Below are positions 30,180 to 36,945 of a DNA stretch of 36,945 nt, one piece after another (within the stretch, counting starts at the first letter, position 1; each line of letters begins with the position of its first letter). Source of the stretch: Glomus cerebriforme (lineage: Eukaryota > Glomeromycota > Glomeromycetes > Glomerales > Glomeraceae); contig QKYT01000237.1 of NCBI GenBank assembly GCA_003550305.1, positions 74,602 to 111,546 of the forward strand. The letters are read 5' to 3'. The notes under the pieces were generated by a model. It ran no database searches. It saw only the letters and a program-made list of their open reading frames with translations, and was not told where the DNA came from. The translations under genes were made by a program, and so were the position numbers.

Positions 30180-30620
30180 ATGATACCACAATTGATTTTT
30201 CAAATTCGCAATATTGCAGATTTTGGAATCAAATTGCATATAATAATTCACAAATCTGCAATTAATTTATAATTTGCAATTAATCTGCAATATTATAATT
30301 AATTTGCAATATCACAATCCATCTGCAATATCACAATTAATTGGTATATTGCAATCCATCTGCAATATCGCAATTAATTTTGCAATATCACAATCCATTC
30401 ACAATATCATAGTGAATTCATAATATTGTAATTTACAAGCCAATTAATTTATAATATTATATATTGAACATTAATTCTTAAGGCCATTATTATCTAGTGA
30501 CTTATCACCATAATGACTCCATATTTTTTTACTTATAATTTGGTGATTTCTGATACTCTAATTTTCATTAATTTTGCAAATTGTGATATTTGAATTTTTA
30601 TTAATTTTGTGATCTTTTAT
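30180..30620. repeat. Minisatellite of TGCAATATCACAAT units, with inverted copies
   Basis: Units of about 18-20 bp such as CTGCAATATCACAATCCAT repeat imperfectly from about 30205 to 30430. Between about 30540 and 30620 the complement of the same unit appears (GCAAATTGTGATATTTG, AATTTTGTGATC), giving an inverted arrangement. No coding frame is supported. Confidence 0.6.
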
Positions 30621-31256
30621 ATTTAGTTTTATTGGTAGCATAATGAAAAAAATTTTTTCTTTATTCAAGTATAAAATTTTTGTGAAATATAAAAAAAATT
30701 TTAATTTTATAATTCATTAAAGTATTACGTTAAGTAATCATACAATGTATAGCAATTAAAAAAAAAAGCAAAGTATATAGTCCTTTTTTAGGATAAAAAA
30801 AAGTTAAAGAAAAAAATTCTTTAATGAAAAAAGTGAATCATTATACTCTATGAAGAAATTTCTCCTCCTTCATTATCAACTTCTTGATTATCGACACTTT
30901 GATTATTTATATAATTCAAATATTCTTCTTCATTCTTTTCTTAATTACTAATATTTTAATTATTGACTTCTTAATTATTTACACTATTTAAGTATTCTTC
31001 TTCATTCTCTCTTTGACTATTAACATTTTAAATAATATTTTCCTCCATTTATCTTTATGCAGAATCTGCTGTTAATACTTAATCATTATTTCAATTTTGT
31101 GGATTTACAGATCTTACCACTGAACTCAAACTCAACATTGTCTAAACTACTTGATTTGCTTTATGCATCCTATTGTATTTAGTTTCTAAAATATTATTTG
31201 GAAACTTAAGATTACACTCTATAAAATTCAAATAAATAAAAGGGTATAGATAATAT

Positions 31257-31518
31257 TGGGAATTGCTAAACATCGCCTGGGTGATTGTTACCTGGGCAAT
31301 CATCGCCTAGATTTTTTTTTTGAATATATCACATGATTTATAATATATAAATATATCTATTATTCGTTAACAATTATTAAATTTGCTCAGTTAGTTCAGT
31401 GGTTAGAACGCTAGATAATTTTTTTTATCTTAGAAATGCAGGTTCGATTCCTGCATTGGGCCTTTAATTTTTTCAATTTTTTCATCATTTCGGAGTCACA
31501 AAATCACGTGAATTAAAA
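31257..31518 (+). repeat. MULE left TIR
   Basis: It matches the complement of 34567-34828. It begins TGGGAATTGCTAAACATCGC, then CTGGGTGATTG and CTGGGCAATC direct motifs, an AT-rich section, the tRNA-like module (31385-31462) and TCACGTGAATT at the inner end. Confidence 0.85.
31385..31462 (+). tRNA. tRNA-like sequence in left MULE TIR (probable pseudo-tRNA)
   Basis: 78 nt. Acceptor arms GCTCAGT/ATTGGGC form seven pairs including G-T wobbles. The A-box is TAGTTCAGTGG and the D-stem GTTC/GAAC. The T-arm is GCAGG-TTCGATT-CCTGC with a perfect B-box. The discriminator base is C. The anticodon arm is wrong: a poor stem, a 12-nt loop with eight T, and no U33 in place, so no anticodon can be assigned. 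The T-run would also terminate RNA polymerase III. It is best seen as a tRNA-derived Pol III-promoter-like module. Confidence 0.6.
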
Positions 31519-31774
31519 AGCAAACGTCCTCAAACAGCGCGCAGAGCGCATTCATTTAATAAATGCAAATTATTTTCAAAATTCTTTATTAAAATAAGCA
31601 TTAACATCCATTTCAGATTGGAATAATCACAATTCTNTTCTAAACTAATTATTTTTAAAATTTTTTTGGATTCTTTTTATGTTCGTATCTACGCGCATTG
31701 TGTCCACTGCCTTTACAGTGACTGCATACATACTTCAATCGATGTGTACTAGCAGTTCCACTTGACTTTGGATT

Positions 31775-34385
31775 TCAATTTCCTTCCAATGCATTCTTCA
31801 TACGCTTTCTTGGAGCACCTTTCGTATACATTTTGTAAGGGTTATTGATTTCTGACAAATTTTCTTTGCCAATCCTAGAACATTCTTTCTCTCTTATCCA
31901 TCCTTGCAACATTTCATTTAATTCGTCTTCACAACCTATTTCGAGAGCTAGTCCAATTACTTTCTTCGCATAACTGAAATCTTGATTATATTTGGCTTGA
32001 TTGGATAGATTTTGCTTGACAGTTTTTGAAAATGCTTGTGTATGACGAATTTCATGTAATAGGTTAAAATCTGGCCTAATTTGATGTTCATACATAGGTT
32101 TATTCTTTCCGCTGCAAATTGTGATTGCAGGCTCTTCTTGAAAATNGGAAAACCTTTCATTGTACCATTGATCTGAGATGAATCTGATATAAAATATAGC
32201 TTTATCTGAATTAAGCATCACTGAAAAAAAATGACGGCAAACTAATCCTCTCGTTACGAGCCACATGCAAGTACACAAGTGGCTAGCATTATCACATATC
32301 ACCATGAAATGCTCTTTATTTTGCTCAATTGTTGTTACACGCCAAACCTCATGAATGCCAGTATTATTAAGGTATGTAATCAGGGCATGTAAGTTGGATA
32401 TTGATGATTCATAGTCGTCTTCAGGAAAATTCAACTTTTCAGATTGTTCTTCATTATCATCTTGTTCTTTATCATCATCTTATTCTTCATCATTGTCTTG
32501 TTCTTCACTATCGTCTTATTCATCGTCATCTTGCCCTTTATCAGTTTGTTCTTCATCACCGGATTGTTCATCGTTATCTTGCCCTTCATCAGCTTGTTCT
32601 TCATCACCAGATTGTTCATCTTCAAATTGCTTTTCATCATCAGATTGTAGTCCTTTACCATCTTCACCACCTTCATCTTGTCCTTCGTCAATGGAAATTT
32701 AGATGAAATTCATTGAATAAAGATGATGCGTGATTTGCAAGTAAATATTAATGGTGTGACTTATACTTCATTTTTGAGCAAATCATTCCAATTCTCTACT
32801 TTATTTGCATGATAAAGTAAACTTTCATTCATTTAACTGTGCTGCATCTTTAAAACACGAAGGGTAAGAAATTTTTTGATAATGGTATCAATTCTTTTGA
32901 AGTACCTCCCTACAACGTTTGGCAAACCCACTGTGGGTTTTTGACCTGATTGTTCATGCCATTCGAATTATTCTTTTTTATCAAGAAGTGACTGGATATG
33001 TGTATCCAATTCGAACAATGTTGCTGAACTTTTGACCGATCATTTGACTAGCGAATTGTAATCCTCAATGCATTGAGTAGACTGGATTCCCGCATTAAAT
33101 GATCAATTGGTATAGCATAATACCCAACTAGTTACAACTTGCCCAAGTGCACGCTTTAGGTATTTTCTTGCTGCTGAATAGCCAGCAAGAAGTTCATGCC
33201 ATCGTTTTTAAAATTCACTCTCTGAGAAGGAATTCTGGCATTCATTCCATGCTTTCACAAAATTATTGTAATTTTTACGAAGCTGACCTTTCAGATTTTT
33301 GTCAAGGTTTTTGTGCAGATGCCATATACAGTAATTATGTTTAGTTGATGGCAGCATTTCGTGAATAGCTGAAACTATCACGGGGTCTGCATCAGTGAAT
33401 AGAACATTTGGCGCAAGATTGTCTGTGACAGACAGCAAATATTCCAGAATCCACTGATAGCTTTCTTTGGTTTCATCTGATACAATGGCAGTTGCGACCA
33501 TACGTGAATGTGCATGATTATTCACTATTATTGTAAAGGATAGATACATGCGATATTTGTTCATTTATGATGTATTATCGTTGATTGTAATATTGTGAAA
33601 CCTTCACCACAGTTCTATCTGCGACAGTCTCATTTAGAAAAGACCTATAAGATGGCTGTCTTCACCCTCCAACCTCACTTTGACAAACAACCCATGTTCT
33701 TCACGTTGTAATTTTATTAGCCTTTCAAATGTTTTGGCAGCATCTTTTTCAATTTTTTCTGACAGTTCTAAAAGTGACAAATTGCATTATATACATTTTT
33801 TGGGTGTATTATTGTCTCAGGGAAACGTTTTTGGAGTGCATAGATAATCGGACCTGCTTCACAGCCAACATTTACAAGAAATTGGATCTCTTCAAGAATT
33901 TCTGGTCCAAGTTGATGATTTGATACTAAATTTTCCTTTTCAGCGAGAAAATGGTTATGTTCGTTATATAGCGAGGTAATATATACGANGCCACCAGTGA
34001 GCCGAAGGTTAATATTTCAGGAACAATTTGATTTTACACTTTCGCGCTCACAGACATCTTCTGTATCAGCTCTCTTCTGTGCACGATATACTCCTGAAAA
34101 CTTGCAACTAAAGGTACGATGTACAATCTCGCCTTCTTTGTTTTTCTCAAACTGAGTCTTCTTCACTTCAAAGCCAGTATTTTTTGCACAGCTTTCAACT
34201 CATTTTTCAGCAGANTCCCAGTCCTCAAACACATCTCCTTCCTCAAGGTCAAATACNNGANATTTTTCTTCGCTAGACACACTTTCAGATTCATATTCAT
34301 CTTGTAGCTCGTTAATGTCATCTATCTCTTCATCTGCTAAGGAGTACACCTCAAAAAGGTGGCGCTTATTATGCACATTATCCAT
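31775..34385 (-). pseudogene. FAR1-MULE-SWIM transposase, broken
   Basis: The start is at 34385 (MDNVHNKRHLFEVY, acidic). TGA at 34200-34202 replaces a likely Trp. Next comes a FAR1-type DNA-binding region (VESCAKNTGFEVKKTQFEKN, IVHRTFSCKFSGVYRA). The MULE transposase domain lies near 33208-33620: NDNTS-stop-MNKYRMYLSF (first catalytic Asp), LFTDADPVIVSAI (second Asp), HNYCIWHLHKNLDKNLKG. An acidic Asp/Glu/Gln linker (about 32440-32690) has two TAA codons. A SWIM zinc finger (C-T-C ... L-V-C-R-H-F-F) lies within 31775-32434. This is the FHY3/FAR1-like architecture of MULE transposases. At least four in-frame stops and some frameshifts make it non-functional. Confidence 0.85.
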
Positions 34386-34566
34386 TGGTTATTGGTATTA
34401 CTCTGTGTTNTGTGATAAAAGAAAACAAAGAAAACTCNNTGAAGTGATTAGAAGGAAATTTGTTTTTTCTTACCGATTTTGGCATTTAGTATGCTATGTA
34501 ATACGTGGTATATCATATGAAAAATTTAAAATCATAACGCATTTTTGTGTTATTGTGTAACATATC

Positions 34567-34828
34567 TTTTAATTCACGTGACTCCGCGACTCTGAAACGA
34601 TGAAAAAATTAAAAAAATTAAAGGCCCAGTGCAGGAATCGAACCTGCATTTCTAAGATAAAAAAAATTATCTAACGTTCTAACCACTGAACTAACTGAGC
34701 AAATTTAATAATTGTTAATGAATAATAAATATATTTATATATTATAAATCATGTGATATATTCGAAAAAAAAATCCAGGCAATGATCGCCCAGGTGACAA
34801 TCACCCAGGCGATGTTTAGCAATTCCCA
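34567..34828 (-). repeat. MULE right TIR
   Basis: Inverted copy of 31257-31518, including the tRNA-like module on the minus strand (34623-34700) and TCACGTGA near the inner end. Differences from the left copy are scattered substitutions and one-base indels. Confidence 0.85.
34623..34700 (-). tRNA. tRNA-like sequence in right MULE TIR (probable pseudo-tRNA)
   Basis: 78 nt. It is the better preserved copy: acceptor arms GCTCAGT/ACTGGGC pair at all seven positions. The A-box TAGTTCAGTGG and T-arm GCAGG-TTCGATT-CCTGC are identical to the left copy. The anticodon-side stem TTAGA/TCTTA pairs at four of five positions, and the loop is the same T8-containing 12-mer. No anticodon is assignable. Confidence 0.6.
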
Positions 34829-35870
34829 AATATTTTTTATTTTATGAAAATTTTATAATACATTTTATAATAAAATATTTTTAGTGGTATTAAAACTCAG
34901 TTTTAAAACTTTTCTAAGTTCTTTTAATTTAAAAAGTTCCTATCCAAATTAGCAATCTAAAATATTATATGATATTTGTCAATTCAAAATTCAGCAAATA
35001 TATTATTAAAATAAATGATATTTTCAAACAACTTACCATAGTATCATAATCATCATTATCCATTGTTGCTTTGCTTCCTTCAGCTTGTGATGACAGTTCA
35101 TTTCATTTTCTGTTATATGCAACAATAGCTTTGGCTTTTTCTTCTTCAGCTATCTGTTCTATAATTTCTTGCATAACAGGAGTGTAATTTTTGTAAGCAT
35201 TCTGTTTAGTAAATAAATTTTGAAATCATATAATTTAAATATATATAAATATAAACAAATATGAAATACTGTAATATACTTACTAAAAAGGCATTTATAT
35301 GCTTTACTACTGATTTATCATTACATTTTATTCCAGAACTTTTAGGGTTCAACAAAATATCGCAAATGGATAGAATATAAGCACAGTGCATCACTGGAAG
35401 ATCCTTACCTTTATACTCTTTGAAAATAAGATTTGTAATGTCTATAAGCAATTCATCATTAGAAAAAATCTCTGTGTAAGCGGCTTGAGTTTTTTTGCTT
35501 GACTTCCAATTGGTAATCCTAATAGCAGATGCATTATTATCGATATATTCTAACCATTTACTAAAAATAATAAACATTGCATGGTGGATCTTGCTGCGAT
35601 ATTGTTTCATTTACTGCGACATTTTGTTTAACCTAAAAATACAAAATAAATCAAATACATGTCAGGATTTTTGAAGATATTCAAAGAATATTTCAACTAA
35701 CTTCATGCAATAACTTTTCTTCAAACATTGAAATCCAGCTATTTCTGCCTATATTTTCTATAAAATGCTCAGCATGTTCAGAAAGAAAAGCTTCTAATTC
35801 TTCACAAAATTCTTTAGGTAAAGAGAATAATATTGCTTGCTGAAACTAGAAGGTTTCAGCAGAATAGTGT

Positions 35871-35986
35871 ACGTAAAACTGCCAAAACTAATTTCATGAA
35901 ATTATCAAGAAATGCCAAAACTGCGAAACTTATCAAAATCATGAAACTGCCAAAACTTGCCAAAACTGTTTTAGCATTTCGGCAAT
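35871..35986 (-). repeat. DNA-transposon terminal/subterminal repeat, right copy (inverted)
   Basis: It is rich in GCCAAAACT. Its complement aligns with 2371-2485 (see there), and the outer flank CTAATTAAAT also recurs next to the left copy. It lies directly 5' of the first exon of the minus-strand gene relic at 30848-35839, as a transposon end would. Confidence 0.5.
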
Positions 35987-36239
35987 ACTTTTTATATGAT
36001 TTAATTAGAGTTTCAGCATTTAAACTAATTTATAAAGCATGGGCCTTTAATTATAAGTATATTCGTAAAATATAGTAAATGCAGAAAAATGATTGCTTAA
36101 GATAAAATAATTGCTTTGTATTATCATAATATTTAGTAAATAATTTCATTTTTTTATTGTTAAAATTAAAATAATGTAATAACGATAATTGATAAATAAC
36201 AAAATATAATTATAATATAATAAAATAAAAATAAAAATT

Positions 36240-36857
36240 TTAATGTCTATAATATCTTCTACGTCGGGATCCATCTCTCCTTCTATCTCTTCTTCTACCA
36301 TCTCTACTACTCAATCGATCATGAGAAGGAAATCTCCTTTCTCTTCTTTCTCTTCTTGGAGAACATGACTTGTACTGATATTCATATCAACAGCAATCAT
36401 GTATAGCATTTTGACGTTTATATTCCTATCTAAACAAATCTAAAATCTAATAAAAATGTAAATAAATGAGCTAAATAAAATTTAATGATACTTAATAATA
36501 ATTACTAGTCTGCAGCCAAAATTCATCATTCATATCGCTAAAACATGCTCAATCAAAACTGTTAGGACTTGTAAGAGAAAATTCTTTTTCATTATTATTT
36601 GTTATTCTTATGAGGTTTTCATAACCTCTTTTGAGAGCGTTTTATTTTGTATGGCATCGTTTGGATGTCACTACAAAGCCAGTTGCAGCAAACATCCTGT
36701 TTGCTACTAATGTCCAGGCATTGCCATGATGATGATTTGCAATTCTTTTGAATTGCTGGTGTAGGTTTCTCCTTTCTGCAATTAATTGTTTAGCAGCATT
36801 GATTGTTCATTGAAATGCTACCAGTGCCAGTGGATTATAAGGTACTATTGCTGCCAT
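36240..36857 (-). pseudogene. Myb/SANT-like plus Arg/Ser-rich protein gene, broken (2 exons)
   Basis: Exon 1 is 36506-36857: ATG, MAAIVPYNPLALVAFQ-stop, TINAAKQLIAERRNLHQQF, WTLVANRMFAATGFVVTSKR-C, ALKRGYENLIRITNNNEKEF, then MNDEFWLQT. Exon 2 is 36240-36439: NLFR-stop-EYKRQNAIHDCC-stop-YEYQYKSCSPRRERRERR, then DGRRRDRRRDGSRRRRYYRH and TAA. Donor GTAATT and acceptor TTTTAG join in phase (352 + 200 nt = 184 codons). The spaced tryptophans and the C..KWNALKRGYENL-type helix fit Myb/SANT-like DNA-binding proteins often associated with transposons; this is from family pattern only. Five internal stops lie mostly where Trp or Gln is expected. The basic RS-rich tail is nuclear-localisation-like. Confidence 0.6.
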
Positions 36858-36945
36858 TTGTTTATCTTATAAATTTGATTTGAAAATTAAAATATAATTT
36901 GGTTTTTAGTTGCGAAAAAATATTCTGTATTTATATTTTTGAGAA

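Larger units (their letters stand above)
31257..34828 (-). mobile_element. MULE DNA transposon (3572 bp) with 262-bp TIRs
   Basis: The ends read TGGGAATTGCTAAACATCGC inward on both sides. Inverted similarity of about 90 percent by eye extends to about 31518 on the left and 34567 on the right. The interior encodes a FAR1-MULE-SWIM transposase on the minus strand, now broken. The flanks share AATAT on both sides (31252-31256 and 34829-34833), but in AT-rich DNA this is weak evidence, and the 8-11 bp duplication usual for MULEs is not clear. The element sits in an intron of the gene relic at 30848-35839. Each TIR includes a tRNA-like sequence and a TCACGTGA site. Confidence 0.85.
30848..35839 (-). 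pseudogene. Unrecognised multi-exon gene, split by a MULE insertion in an intron
   Basis: The exon-like pieces are on the minus strand. 35702-35839 is 46 codons with ELEAFLSEHAEHFIENIGRN. 35284-35632 contains MKQYRSKIHHAMFIIF... and FKEYKGKDLPVMHCAYILSI. 35037-35201 is 55 codons with PVMQEIIEQIAEEEKAKAIV. 30848-31216 is 123 codons with CNLKFPNNILETKYNRMHK and an Asn/Gln/Glu-rich tail ending GGEISS. Donors are GTTAGT, GTAAGT and GTAAGT; acceptors end in AG. The second exon is out of phase with the first, and several stops occupy probable Gln or Trp positions, so it is dead. The MULE at 31257-34828 lies in the last intron, in the same orientation. A TE-type repeat lies just upstream (35871-35986), so this gene may itself belong to a transposon. 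No domain is recognised. Confidence 0.6.

Noticed and set aside
31385..31462. Functional tRNA gene
   Set aside because: The anticodon loop is 12 nt with T8 and no assignable anticodon; it is repeated in the other TIR as part of the transposon.
32401..32706. His/Leu- and Ser-rich plus-strand ORFs and a Lys/Met-rich minus ORF
   Set aside because: Other-frame readings of the acidic Asp/Glu/Gln linker of the MULE transposase.
31252..34833. AATAT as a secure target-site duplication of the MULE
   Set aside because: Five A/T bases match easily by chance here, and MULEs normally make 8-11 bp duplications; mentioned only as weak support.
35833..36075. Plus-strand ORF of 80 codons rich in A-K-T
   Set aside because: It reads through the GCCAAAACT terminal repeat of a transposon; the repeat explains the peptide.

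Overview
The window looks like nuclear DNA of an arbuscular mycorrhizal fungus (Glomeromycotina, most like Rhizophagus). It is very AT-rich, with short phase-consistent spliceosomal introns of about 65-150 nt. It carries the gene families that are expanded in that group (BTB-BACK-TLDc proteins, tyrosine-kinase-like kinases, AIG1/GIMAP-like GTPases) and many decayed transposons. The organism call is inference from content and style; there is no marker gene.

Layout. 0-3.6 kb: transposon debris. This comprises an integrase-like partial gene at the left edge (minus), two tandem arrays of exon/intron-like units (minus), a DNA-transposon end, a low-complexity coding relic, a transposase relic and a TLDc gene fragment. 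4.2-5.6 kb: an intact two-exon BTB-BACK-TLDc gene. 5.6-9.4 kb: gene-poor. 9.4-28.3 kb: a cluster of one GTPase family. It holds two LRR-GTPase genes ending in CaaX-type tetrapeptides (9427-10908 and 15739-17052, minus), a short GTPase gene (24026-24775, minus), a five-exon kinase-GTPase-GTPase fusion (25621-28311, plus), and GTPase relics near 13.5, 18.7 and 23.1 kb. A separate three-exon kinase (20180-21766, minus), a LINE 3' end (11.7-13.0 kb) and a third exon/intron array (14.6-15.3 kb) lie among them. 28.8-29.5 kb: a MITE. 29.9-30.4 kb: a fourth exon/intron array and a minisatellite. 30.8-35.8 kb: an unrecognised multi-exon gene relic (minus). A 3.57 kb FAR1-MULE-SWIM transposon sits in one of its introns, and each ~262 bp terminal inverted repeat of that transposon contains a tRNA-like sequence. 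36.2-36.9 kb: a two-exon Myb/SANT-like plus Arg/Ser-rich gene relic (minus).

How it fits together. The GTPase/kinase cluster is the likely functional core. One nucleotide-switch domain is joined to LRRs, to a kinase, or stands alone. This is the modular pattern of intracellular sensor and signalling repertoires, but function is inference. The most unusual structures are the four same-strand arrays in which ~17-39 nt exon-like blocks alternate with ~65-90 nt blocks carrying donor, TACTAAC-like branch point, pyrimidine tract and acceptor. Next are the tRNA-like modules inside MULE ends, and the kinase fused in frame to a tandem GTPase pair whose second P-loop has lost three residues.
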